From Zygnema cylindricum (taxonomy: Eukaryota > Streptophyta > Zygnematophyceae > Zygnematales > Zygnemataceae): DNA of 64,000 bases. Under the pieces are notes generated by a model. That model was not told the origin of the DNA, did not search any database, and worked only from the letters and a program-made list of their open reading frames with translations. A program made the translations under genes and the position numbers. The stretch is taken from NCBI GenBank assembly GCA_037447655.1, contig JBBHKE010001952.1:62001-126000 (forward strand), in the 5' to 3' direction. The stretch's first letter is position 1; every line of letters starts with the position of its first letter. Below are positions 1-10,600 of the stretch, piece by piece.

Positions 1-397
1 CACCCTGTTTCTCAACATCCATTACCGTACGCTCTTCGGAGGGCTTTAAGCTGAGAGAATTAAACACAGAGGGAAAGATTTTGTCCTCGTCCTCTGGTTT
101 AAACTGACTAGCTGGAGCTAATAGTGCCCAGTCAACATCAGAAAACACCTGAGAGTTTGTCTGAGGAGAAACAGAAACGTTGGAGAGACTGGAGACGACG
201 ACAGGGAGCATTGGCGTGGACGGCTGTTTGGCTGCAAGAGCTGCAAGAGAATTCCGGCGCTCTGAAGAAACGGTGAGAGAGGATGGGACACGGCTGGGAA
301 GAGGAACGAGGTCTTCAAAGGGGCGCAGAAAGGAAGAGGAGGGAGGCGCAGGCCGTAGGTCCTCACCTCGGCGTCCACCGGACGGCCGGGACGCCAT
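1..397 (-). CDS. N-terminal part of an unrecognised protein (runs off left edge)
   Basis: A minus-strand reading frame opens at an ATG at 397-395 (MASRPSGGRRGEDLRP...) and runs without a stop to base 1, giving 132 codons, so the gene continues outside the window. The first 60 residues are rich in Arg, Ser and Pro. The following part becomes more ordered and acidic, with pieces such as SDVDWALLAPASQFKPEDED and KPSEERTVMDVEKQG. Composition looks like real coding sequence rather than a repeat shadow. The Arg/Ser-rich start without acidic residues could be an organelle-targeting peptide, but this is inference. I do not recognise the family and assign no function. The plus-strand frames over the same bases (180-555) are judged to be shadows. 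A splice acceptor-like CAG lies inside the frame near 165, so an intron there cannot be excluded. Confidence 0.5.
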   Translation of the reverse strand, partial: MASRPSGGRRGEDLRPAPPSSSFLRPFEDLVPLPSRVPSSLTVSSERRNSLAALAAKQPSTPMLPVVVSSLSNVSVSPQTNSQVFSDVDWALLAPASQFKPEDEDKIFPSVFNSLSLKPSEERTVMDVEKQG

Positions 398-767
398 GGC
401 GCCAAACTGGAGGTAGTGGACGAGGAAGATGGCAAGGGTTAGGGAAGCCGGTGGTACATGACGGCCGATGTACGGAAGATGGGAGTGTACGGACTGTAAA
501 ATATTTTAGGAGGGACGACCGGACTACAGCGACGGGAATCACTATTAGCTGGTAACAATATTGCCGGCGCTCCTATATTCTGGCAATCTGGCCCCTTGAG
601 CCTGAAAGAGTACAGCCGATTCATTGGACGGTTCACGTCATTCGAGACTGCACTAATAACTTCTTCTCTAATATCGAACACGGTGTAAAGTTACAGACCG
701 ATGACGTCGTTTCCAAATCTCGTACACTTCTTGAGAATAGACAAAAAGTGCGAAAACGCGTGCAGAC
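398..767. other. Upstream region of the left-edge gene
   Basis: This stretch lies 5' of the minus-strand gene and probably holds its 5' UTR and promoter. A weak AT-rich, TATA-like stretch sits at about 498-507. No other element or gene is evident. Confidence 0.3.
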
Positions 768-1072
768 CATAGTTCAAAGTAGGTGAAAGTGGGCCCATAC
801 ATTATGCATATTGTATGAAAAACATACAATATGACCTTAAGACCCATATTGTATTCGGACCTATTCGGACCAATTAAAACACTAGGACCAAAAATTGGAC
901 CAATTAAAACATTCAGACCAAATAGCTTTGTTTACACCGTCAGATTCAGATGATCGGACGGTCGCTGATCAAAGTAGCGATCTAAGAAGATCACATGAAA
1001 AGCCCATAACACAACTTACGATAAAGGTGCCGACCAAAGGCCTACCATAAAAACGCCTACTTTTGAACTATG
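768..1072. mobile_element. 305-bp MITE with CATAGTTCAAAAGTAGG ends (copy 1)
   Basis: The ends form an inverted repeat: CATAGTTCAAAGTAGG at the left and the complement of CATAGTTCAAAAGTAGG at the right. A near-identical copy lies at 24353-24658. Both contain internal direct repeats of GGACCAATTAAAACA and a polar block around ATCGGACGGTC. There is no coding capacity. CAGAC occurs just outside both ends and may be part of a target duplication, but the alignment is not clean. Confidence 0.7.
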
Positions 1073-1120
1073 GGGCAGACGTTATACATTACAGAACTGT
1101 ACTCTACTGTAAAGTACAGT

Positions 1121-1320
1121 ACACCGTGAATCGTTATTAGCCTTATGTACGCTATATCGGCACCCTAAAATTTGACATTGATACCTTAAATATAATAAAC
1201 TACACTATTTATGAACGTGGACCATAATCTGCCACGTCTCCTGGCACTAAATTAGAATGAATGACGCTAATTTTTTCTTTACACTAATAATTTCTATACG
1301 CTAATGACGATTCAAGGTGT
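1121..1320. mobile_element. 200-bp TA-flanked MITE, CACCG family, short class
   Basis: The inverted termini are ACACCGTGAATCGTTATTAG at the left and the complement of ACACCTTGAATCGTCATTAG at the right, with TA at both borders. A close copy lies at 5780-5980. The TA target suggests a Tc1/mariner (Stowaway-like) origin. That family assignment is inference. Confidence 0.65.
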
Positions 1321-1330
1321 ACTATACAGT

Positions 1331-1531
1331 ACACCGTCGATCGTGTTTAGCGTGTAGAAATTATTAGAGTAAAGAAAAAATTAGCGTCATTAATTCTAAT
1401 TCAGTGCCAGGAGACGTGGCAAATTATGGTCCACGTCCTTAAATAGCGTCATTTATTCTATTTAACAATCAAGGGTCAAAATTTAGGGGCGCCGAATTAG
1501 TGTTCAACACGCTAAATACGATCGACGGTGT
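1331..1531. mobile_element. 201-bp TA-flanked MITE, CACCG family, inverted relative to its neighbour
   Basis: The termini are ACACCGTCGATCGTGTTTAG and the complement of ACACCGTCGATCGTATTTAG. The interior is the reverse complement of much of the unit at 1121-1320 (the GGCACTAAATTAGAATGAAT block, and AATTTTTTCTTTAC against GTAAAGAAAAAATT). The two units therefore form a long inverted repeat with a 10-bp spacer. Confidence 0.65.
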
Positions 1532-1544
1532 ACTGTAGTAAACT

Positions 1545-2084
1545 ACACCGCGCATCGTTATTAGTGTCAAAGTTTAAATAGTGTGTAAGTAAATATACCG
1601 TCATTGACGCTAATTAAGAATTTGAAAATTAAAAAAAAAAGGTTTATTCTAATTTCAGTATTAGCGCTAATTTGGAACAGCAAAAATGGAAAACTTTCTG
1701 TACGATTATATACATTATTATATGTATTCGTACAAAATATAAAAAAATCGTACACCGTAGTGAAATTTATATATCCGTACATGTCAGACTAATTTACGTG
1801 TCAGACCAATCCCATTTTTTTAGCGCACGTTCCTATGCGTACGCGTCCGATTTAATTCATTTTTTGTAAAATTTTACTTTAAAAGGTACATTTATGTACG
1901 GCCTGACAACGACCGTACACCACGCTATTTAGATCTTATTGAACTTTAGTTCTTTACGCTATTTTGTACGGTACCTCAATTAACGTCAAGGAAAAAATAA
2001 AATCATGTATCCTATTTTAGGAAAAAAATCAAAATTTTAAGAACCCAAATTAGTGACTTTGACACTAATAACGATGCGCGGTGT
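1545..2084. mobile_element. 540-bp MITE, CACCG family, long class (copy A)
   Basis: A perfect 28-bp terminal inverted repeat begins ACACCGCGCATCGTTATTAG at 1545 and ends with its complement at 2084. The inside is AT-rich with no protein. Near-identical copies are at 5234-5774 and 62408-62934, and a right-truncated one abuts at 2085. Confidence 0.75.
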
Positions 2085-2464
2085 ACACCGCGCATCGTTA
2101 TTAGTTTCAAGGTTTAAATAGTATGGAAGTAAATTTACCGTAATTGATGCTAATTAAGAATTTGATTTTTTTTTTAAAAAAAGGTGTATTCTAATTTCGG
2201 CGTTAATGCTAATTTGGAACAGCAAAAATGGAAAAATTTATGTACGATTATACACACTATTATATGTATTGGTACAAAATATTAGAAATCATACACCGTC
2301 GTGAAATTTAAATATCCGTACATGTCAGAGTAATTTACGTGTCAGACCAATCCCATTTTTTTAGCGCACGTTCCTATGCGTGCGCGTCTGATTTAATTCA
2401 TTTTTTGTAAAATTTTCACTCGAAAAGGTATATTTGTGTATGGTCTGACATCGACCGTACACTA

Positions 2465-2467
<3 letters not shown>
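2085..2467. mobile_element. Right-truncated 540-bp-class MITE (copy B)
   Basis: It starts with ACACCGCGCATCGTTATTAG immediately after copy A and stays alignable with copy A up to the block GTCTGACATCGACCGTACAC. It then runs into an AT dinucleotide tract, so the right terminus is missing. Confidence 0.65.

Positions 2468-2497
<30 letters not shown>
2468..2497. repeat. (AT)n microsatellite
   Basis: Uninterrupted TA/AT dinucleotides at the broken end of MITE copy B. Confidence 0.9.
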
Positions 2498-2499
<2 letters not shown>

Positions 2500-3018
2500 G
2501 TGTCAATTGGTGACTAGTAGGTCACTCCATTATATTGTGTTATTCACAATATCATGCTTTTTGGTAAAAAAACGTCACGACCGTTTTATAGTTATGAACA
2601 CTACTAACGATGGCAATGTAACAATCACATCAAAACAAAAACAAAGAAAACCAAAAAAAACAACCTACCATAACATCTTCGCTACACTGATTTCACGTCA
2701 GCCTCATACCTTATTTAGAACACAAAAAATGCCCCCCTAGCACAACTTACCTATTTTTTTCTTTAAGTTTCTAGGGTTTTCTATCTTATAATTTCTCCTC
2801 AAGTTCTTGAAGCCTCCATCGTATAATTTTTCCTAAAGTTCCTAGAGTATGAGAGATAGTAAAATGAGATGGAAGATCAAAGGATGGATTGGATAAAGAG
2901 ATAAGATAAAAAGGACCAATATCTTATTTTTATAAGATAAGATGGACCAATCAATAAGATGGCCATATAGCTCCTAGTAAGTTTCCATTTGCTTTCAAAA
3001 TTGGAGAAATACAGACAT

Positions 3019-3074
<56 letters not shown>

Positions 3075-5024
3075 CGAGAGAGAAAAGTGAAAAACAAACA
3101 CATACTCTTTAGATCTTTATGAGAGTGCCAATGTACAAATTTTTTAATATACCTTTATCCGTAAGGAAACCTTTGACTTTTGAGTCCACCAATGTACAAA
3201 AACCCTAATAAAACTTTTGTCCCTAAGGAAACCTTTGACTTGCCTGTCGATCCTAACACAACAAATCACCTCCATGGAATGTCGGGTTCATGAAAATTGG
3301 CATTTAAGAAAATCGTTATGACGAATTTTGTTACGATGAACATTGTTATGATGAAAATAGTGATGATGAAAAATGGAATGATGAAAATTGGAATGATAAT
3401 GGATCGTCCTCCCACAGCTTGTATCTTTTTTGGAAAAACCAATGTTTTTGTGGAGTCACTTTTGCACTGGAGCCTGGAAAAAGGAGTTACAACAAGGTAA
3501 GCTTTTATGTGAGTCCAAAAGGCAACCAAACTATTGAATATTAAGAGTACAACTACAAGAGAAAGGACAAAGAAAAAGGATGACAGTTGAGAGTTATCTG
3601 AGGCTATATCAGTTACATTATCAGACCTTCCACCACTTTTCGTATAAAAGCCAAAATTTCTTAAACTTAGTAACTTTGAAACGACAACAAAAGACGTTGT
3701 TATACACTGGAAAGAACATGTACAAAGAAATGTCAAAAAATTGTCGAAATTTTCCCTACCGTGGATCATTCTCTGAGCCTTTCTGACGCTGAGATTGCCA
3801 CGGAATCGGTAGAATCGATCGATTGCTGATTCCCCTCAAATTTGTCCTTAAAGGCATCTTGTTTTCGGAGCCAAATCATGTGCACCTGTGAAAATTTACA
3901 ATTGAAATTAGACTAAACTTAAGAGCCTTGCATTTCAGGTACAGATTGTACGAATACTGGAGAGATTCTGTACGGAAACGAGAGTAATTTGATCAAGGAT
4001 TTCATAAAAATTGAACCTAATATTCAGTTTTTTTGCATTTTTCAAAAGTTTCGTATAAGGAAGATGAGTATGCAGTGAACCAAAATTGAAGGAATTCTGC
4101 AACGATATATTTTTTTTACGCAGCAATATGCAAGACTGACCGTAGTTCAAATGTTCGAGAACAATTGGAAACGCAATGTGTGGTTATACCATACTAACGC
4201 ATATTATACCGTGTAGTTCAAGGATAGTATGGCGCAACCACATATAGCTTCTCCAACACAAATTTGAGATGCACGGTGTATCGTTATTAATGTTAATGTA
4301 ACGATTGCGATGGAAAGATAAGAATGTTAATCTTCCGATTAGAGGTCTCCAAACAGAAATTGGACACGTGTGCACACAGAAAAGATTATTAAAATGGCAA
4401 AAAATAACGTTACACGGTGTACTTGACTGAGTGCTAGCATCGACAAGTTCACACAAGAATGGACCAGTTGTATAAATACATTTGTATATGTACTTGTTAC
4501 AGCAATTCTGAATAAATTCATGGAATTTTGTGATTAGAGACATGTTATATAACAAATTTCGTAAAAAGTAGAATGCAAAAGTGTGGTTCATTCACTAAAT
4601 CCTGTAGTGTTTGTAGAAGTTTTATGGAAAGATAGTCCGTAGTAGCAATCCCAGCAATAACCTAAAAAGAACCTAAAATAAACCTAAAATAAACCTAAAA
4701 AAGGCCAAGAAAAGCCCTAATAAAACGCCAGAAAACACTAAATAAACCACAGAGAAAGTTTAAAAGCATTATCCTTCCTTCACACCTGCAGTCCTGCGGC
4801 CCACAGAAGTATAAAAGAGGCTGCCAAGGTTCGCTTGTCTAGCTTTCCTACCGTCCGTCTCCACCGAAGGGAAGAGTCCATTTTTTTTTTTTCAAATCAA
4901 TTGAAGTACAATATTGAACGAAGGTTGCATACAAAATTTGCTTGAAAATCAAAGTGAAAGCATGAACCTGCAGCCAATATTGCTATGGCAAAAAATCTAA
5001 CTGTGGCAAGAAGTTGGAGCAGGA
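2498..5024. other. Intergenic, no supported gene
   Basis: This region is AT-rich with only short or low-complexity open frames. It contains a GA tract at 3026-3070. A short plus-strand acidic frame at about 3300-3495 (YDEHCYDENSDDEKWNDE) ends at a donor-like AAGGTAAGC and could be a fossil exon, but nothing else supports it. CACCG-family end fragments occur near 4265 and 4411. Confidence 0.5.
3026..3070. repeat. (GA)n microsatellite
   Basis: About 22 uninterrupted GA units. Confidence 0.95.
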
Positions 5025-5160
5025 AATATCGTTTTAGCCAAAAATATCGTTGTAGCAGGAAATATTACCGTGACAAGAAATATCGTTTTGGCATGAAATA
5101 TTGTTGTAGAAGGAAATGTCGCTGTGACAAGAAATATCGCCCAGGCAATAAAAATCGCTG
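5025..5160 (+). repeat. Degenerate 18-bp tandem repeat with an open frame
   Basis: About seven and a half copies of an 18-bp unit built on AAATATCG(T/C)... are present. In the frame starting at 4985 they translate as six-residue repeats of the type x-KYR-x-x rich in Lys, Arg, Tyr and Cys (SRKYRFSQKYRCSRKYYRDK). The frame stays open to 5185 for 66 codons. I judge it a minisatellite; coding is unproven. Confidence 0.6.
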
Positions 5161-5233
5161 TCACCAACTGCCACGTGGAGACTGAAACGTTGGCGTGGCG
5201 CGCGCATAAGATAATAGGTTATCCTGTGACACT

Positions 5234-5774
5234 ACACCGCGCATCGTTATAAGTGTCAAAGTTTAAATAGTGTGTAAGTAAATATACCGTCATTGACGCT
5301 AATTAAGAATTTGAAAATTAAAAAAAAAAAGGTTTATTCTAATTTCAGTGTTAATGCTAATTTGGAACAGCAAAAATGGAAAATTTTCTGTACGATTATA
5401 TACATTATTATATGTATCCGTACAAAATATAAAAAATCGTACACCGTAGTGAAATTCAAACATCCGTACATGTCAGACTAATTTACGTGTCAGACCAATC
5501 CCGTTTTTTTAGCGCACGTTCCTATGCGTACGCGTCCGATTTAATTCATTTTTTATAAAATTTTCACTTTAAAAGGTACATTTATGTACGGCCTGACAAC
5601 GACCGTACACCACGCTATTTAGATCTTATTGAACTTTAGTTCTTTACGCTATTTTGTACGGTACCTCAATTAACGTCAAGGAAAAAATAAAATCATGTAT
5701 CCTATTTTAGGAAAAAAATCAAAATTTTAAGAACCCAAATTAGTGACTTTGACACTAATAACGATGCGCGGTGT
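5234..5774. mobile_element. 541-bp MITE, CACCG family, long class (copy C)
   Basis: The left end ACACCGCGCATCGTTATAAG and the right end (complement of ACACCGCGCATCGTTATTAG) match copy A, with near-identical internal sequence. Its right end abuts the short-class unit beginning at 5780. Confidence 0.75.
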
Positions 5775-5779
5775 TCAGT

Positions 5780-5980
5780 ACACCGTGAATCGTTATTAGC
5801 CTTATGTACGCTATATCGGCACCCCAAAAGTTTGACATTGATACATTAAATATAATAAATGACACTATTTAAGGACGTGGATAGTAAGCTGCCACGTCTC
5901 CTTACACTAAATTAGAATGAATGACGCTAATTCTTTCTTTACACTAATAATTTCTTTACGGTAATAACGATTCAAGGTGT
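5780..5980. mobile_element. 201-bp MITE, CACCG family, short class
   Basis: It is the same element as 1121-1320, with termini ACACCGTGAATCGTTATTAG and the complement of ACACCTTGAATCGTTATTAC, and TA at both borders. Confidence 0.65.
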
Positions 5981-6737
5981 AGCGACTTTTTTTGGCCAAA
6001 AATTTTAAAAGAGTGTTAAGAACACCATTTCAGGACGTGTACTAAGTATCTGCCACGACTCATTACCCTAAAGTAGTATTGCTAATTGTAACTTTTCATC
6101 CTCAACGCCAATAACGATGGGCGGTGTACTTTCTGAATTTCGGGCAGAAAAAGTCGCGGCCGAATTTGTGTTAGAAATTCTCATAACGACGTGCAGTGTA
6201 CATACTGTACTCATCCGTACCTCACCCGTCAAAAGCCATTTCAAATAATTGCATCCAGCTCATCATATGGGCCGAACCAGGAAGTTGCGTTAACAGATTT
6301 TCCCCCGAGATTTGTACACGTCTTGGGCATTTAAGTACCACCATGTGTCAGGTGAAGGTGACGTGGCTGACCCAAGCTTTTCGTTTGCAAAATATCAGTT
6401 TCGAACTTCACGTTTATAAACTTCCTGGAACCCAACCTTACTCGTACGATCAATCGAAAACCAAATCCTGTCTCCCAATAGTGAACGACCAAACAGCCGC
6501 CCGACATTTTGTTCGCTTCTGTCCTAAAATTGGCCTAGCTGTCATCCCTACAGGCGTAACTATTACTCTAAAAGTCCGAATCCGATCCCGTACAGCGTGT
6601 GACGACAAGATCTCTTGCAGCCCTTGCGGACAAAGCCTACAATCTTGCCGACAAGATCTGTTTTTCTGGCCTTCTCGAACCACCAGCCAAACGCTACAAA
6701 ATGACAAAACCACCGACAAATCCTCCAACCGTCTTTC
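5981..6737. other. Upstream region of gene 1
   Basis: No gene is supported here. A further CACCG-family end (CGATGGGCGGTGTACT) lies near 6115. The long open frame 6196-6906 crosses the TATA box and the gene 1 start in another frame and is not credible as a protein. Confidence 0.45.
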
Positions 6738-6744
6738 TATAAAG
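6738..6744 (+). promoter_or_regulatory. TATA box of gene 1
   Basis: TATAAAG lies 56 bp upstream of the gene 1 ATG in an otherwise GC-richer stretch. This spacing fits a short 5' UTR. Confidence 0.55.
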
Positions 6745-6799
6745 AGCCCGCGGCCACAGATTTTGTACTCTCCGACGGCTGAATCGATACGAGGAGACA

Positions 6800-7058
6800 A
6801 TGGCCACGTGTTATATCCTCACGCGTGCGCCATGGCTTCTAGCCGTTTTTACGGTCGCCACGTGGCAGTACGCAACTGTCACAGCAGCTCCCGCTCTTGC
6901 CACTGACGTATTCACGTCTCCTTGTCCTTTTCTGGACGACCCTACACCACTCCCTCCGCTTTCCCCTCCCTCTCCACCTTCTCCCTCTCCTCCCTCTTCT
7001 CCTCCTCCTTCCCCTCCCTCCCTCAGTCCTCCCTTCCCTTACCAGCTCGACCTCCCTG
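6800..7058 (+). other. Gene 1 exon 1: signal peptide and Ser-Pro-rich linker
   Basis: The hydrophobic segment APWLLAVFTVATWQYATVTA is followed by the probable mature start PALATDVFTSPC, which matches gene 2 (SPALPTDVFLSPC). Residues 50-80 are almost only Ser, Pro and Leu. Such SP-rich stretches are typical of hydroxyproline-rich wall glycoproteins of the green lineage. The TTG-rich downstream frames are shadows. The exon ends in phase 1 at CCTG/GTAAGC. Confidence 0.75.
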
Positions 7059-7626
7059 GTAAGCTTAGCTTGTCTACTACTACCCGCTGTAAGAAGTTAA
7101 CCTATTCATTTTGCCCCTTTTTTTTAAAATGCTGACACGTGTCACACCATTGTGGAACCAGGAGGTGGTACTTGCACCTGTACGGCTCCTCCCCCCCCTC
7201 TCACTAACAGTACCTTCTCCTATCCTCCTCCTCAGGAGCCGAAAACCATCGCTCCCCCAGATACGAGCGGTGGGGTTTCTGACACGTCATATTTTTGGGT
7301 TTTTGTCTTTTCGGCTTTTCTGGCTTCATTTTTGTCGTTTTCTGACTCGGGGATAGCAGTGCAAAATCAATCTCCAAAATTTAGATTTTTTTCGGGAAAT
7401 GTACGGCTGGGAAATAACTCTGCCGTGTACTTTCGCGTCTCGAACTTTTTCTTTTCTTTTCTCTCTCTGCCTCACTCTCATTCTCCGCTCTCCTCCCTCT
7501 CTCCCCCCCCCAGGCTTTGATCTGTGGAGCAATCCTGCCACGTGGCCCTCCGGCGTTGTCCCGGGCCTCCCCGGAATCTCTGATTGGGCCAACGCCACGG
7601 TGCCATGTGGCCGCCTCGTTCTCTCG

Positions 7627-7698
<72 letters not shown>

Positions 7699-10600
7699 TC
7701 TCTCTCTCTCTTTCTCTCTCTCTCGTCCCTCTTTCCGCTTTTCTCACTTGTGTTCTTCCTCTCTTCCTCTCCCTCTCCCTCTCCCTCTTTTCCTCTCTCT
7801 CCCACTCTCCCCGCCTACCTCTCTCTCACTCTCTCCCATTGTATCCATGACTCTTATAGATGTATTTTTCTCTCTTGCTCTCCCTATCTCTCTCTCTCTC
7901 TTACACACACACTCTCTCTCTCTCCCTCCCCCTCTCTCTCCTCCCCCGCAGGGTCCTGGACCATCCCTCCCTCCCGGTTATTTTGGTGAAGGCGCACTTC
8001 ATCGTGGTGGAGGGCCAGCTGTCGGTGGGAACGCCAGCTCAGCAGTTTGGTCAGAAGATCACGTTTGAGCTCACACCCAATCGCAACAATCGCGCCAATT
8101 ACGGCTTCACCAGCTTCGCGCCCGCCGAGCCTCTCTATCCGAGGAATCTCGGACACAAAGTTTTTGCTGTGGTATGTGGGATTTTTTTTTTTTTAATATG
8201 AAGATTTTGTTAGTCAATTTCTTTGTTGATGTTTGTCGTTGTTTTTTGTTGTTGCTTATTGTGGTTTGTTGCCGTTGTTCTTGTTGTTTTTCCGATGGTT
8301 TTGCTGTTGTTCTTGTTGTTCTTTTGGCTTTTTAATCTCGTTGTTGATGTTGTTCTGGTGGTTTTTAAATGTTGTTGTTTTTTATTTGATTTGCTGTTTT
8401 TGTTGGTTGTTTTTTGTGTTTGTGGTTGTGGTTATAGTTGTGGTAAGTCGTGGTGGTAATGATTTTGGTCGTTGTCTTTGTCGTTGTTATTCTTGTTGTG
8501 TTGTCGTAATAAACTTGTTTATTTTCTAATATCCAATTTGTTAAATGTTCCAACCCTCGAACCCTCTAACCCTTGAATCTTCGAGTCGTGAAATTTCTCG
8601 ACTCAAATTGCCAAATTGTAACTAAATTCTTTCTTATCCCACAGGTGGGAGGACAAGTCCATCTTCATGGCCTCCCTGGTCCCCCCAATACTCCCTCATG
8701 GGTCAAACTCGGTCGTACGGCCAAACAGGGCGATTCGAGTATCTATGTCAGTTCCAATGTTGTCGGAAGTTGGCCTGTGGGAGGAAAAATTGTGATTGCT
8801 TCGACTGACTACGACAGAAAACAGGCCGAAGTTTTCACTATTACTGGAGGTAAAACATTGTTTACGATTGAGTAAAAAAATTGTGAAGTTTTGCATAGTG
8901 TAGAAACGTGATGAATTGAAAAAGTTTAGGAGAAGGTTGGGAAAGGGTTGGGAAAAGAGAGGAATGGTCGGAAAGGCTTGACAAGGTAGGAAATAAGTAG
9001 AAAAAGGTTAAGGAAATGTTTGGACAGGTTAAGAAATGTTAGAGAAGGGAGGAAGTTTTTAACTGGACATGTCATTATGGGAAATGGTTTACTGATTGGT
9101 CACATGGTTTTCGTTGGGAATGGTTCAGTCTTCCAGAACAAAACTGGTTCCGTGATTTCTCTGGATTCGCCCTTGCAGTACATGCATTACGGAGAACCCA
9201 ACAGTCTGTCGAACGGATTCGGAGGTTACATAGATCAGTGTGCTGAGGTGGCACTTCTCACAAGAAATATCGTCATTACTGGAACAGATGAACCGGAACC
9301 GTACCTTTTGGAAGGTACAGTAGCTTCCAGGAGCCTTCCACAATATTCTGTTTTCTCTTACAAACTCTACGTTTGTTATGGAGACGCTTTGTGGGGAGAC
9401 GGGGAGTTTATGGATAAGTTTAAGTTTTTAGTTGAGGTTTTTGGATGGTTTTGTAAAACTTTTTTAACTTGTTTGAACTCTTTTCTATGACTTTTTTTTT
9501 TTGTTTGGCTCTTTTGCAGGTGGACATTTCATCGTTTTTATGACTCAAATTCCTCAGTTTATCGAAGGAGTGGAGTTTGTGAAGATGGGACAGCAAGGTA
9601 CCTTGGGAAGATATAACATCCATTTCCATGTGGTGGGCTCCGTTTTGGGGACAGTTTGTCGGAAAAATGTGATGCGGGACAGTAAACAGGTGATTATTTT
9701 TCCCTCAGAAACATGAGCTCGATTATGGAAAATTAACATACAATATAAAATTTTACTTTATCTTTCACAGGAAAGGAAGCTGGGCAGGTTCAGATCAGAA
9801 AAACAATCGGATTAGAGTTCCTGGTTGTCGGTGATTTACTGCAGTAAAACGTTTTACAATGGTTCTTAACATGTCTGTTTTGGCTCAGTAATTTCTCCGG
9901 ATTTTCTGTTTATATCCATATTTATGCCCATTTCCGTTTTGGTACCAATGCCGGTATTGATGCTGTTGCTACAGTAGTTGCTGACCGTCTGTTTGTTCAC
10001 AATTAATACGGTTATCATGTGGATGTTAATATCAGTTCAGTTCATCATAGTAAGATTAAAATTAACGTTAACCGCAGTATGTGGAAACACAATTCTTCGA
10101 CTTCTTGGAAATCCAATTTGGATGTGAAGGTGAATGTTGTCGTCACATGGAGCCCAAATTGAGACTATCTTGATGTTGTTGACTTTTTAATGTCATCTGT
10201 TTTTTTGTGTGAGAGGTTATTTTCTGCAGCGATGTGTGGTGGTTCACAGCTCCCATAATATTACTGTGGATAGTAATGTGGCGTACAACACCAGTGGGCA
10301 CTGCTTTATGACAGAGGAAGGAGGAGAAGAGGACAACACTTTCATTAACAATCTTGGGATCCTTACAAATCCTGGTAAGTCACATTACTTGCATTTACAA
10401 ATTTTTGATGTTCCGGATATCAGATAAGAAATGTAACAAAGTGGCCGTCGTGTACGAGTTGACTTGAACTAACTCAAAATATTTTTGCCTTTTCTTTTCC
10501 TCCCTTTTTGTAGCGATTAAGAAGATCCCTAATACCTCGGGGATTATGATGAACGACGAAACTGATGACCAACCATCCACCTTTTGGATCGCCAATCCTA

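Noticed and set aside
180-555. Two plus-strand frames of 78 and 90 codons over the left edge
   Set aside because: Arg/Gly/Glu-rich shadows of the better minus-strand frame 397-1.
3266-3769. 167-codon minus-strand frame
   Set aside because: Its C-terminal Ile/Phe runs come from an ATGATGAAA simple repeat; no motif is seen and the opposite strand has an equally open frame.
6196-6906. 236-codon plus-strand frame
   Set aside because: It spans the TATA box and start of gene 1 in another frame and shows no family feature.
7326-7989. Several Ser-Leu and Arg-Glu repeat frames on both strands
   Set aside because: They are translations of the CT/GA microsatellite.
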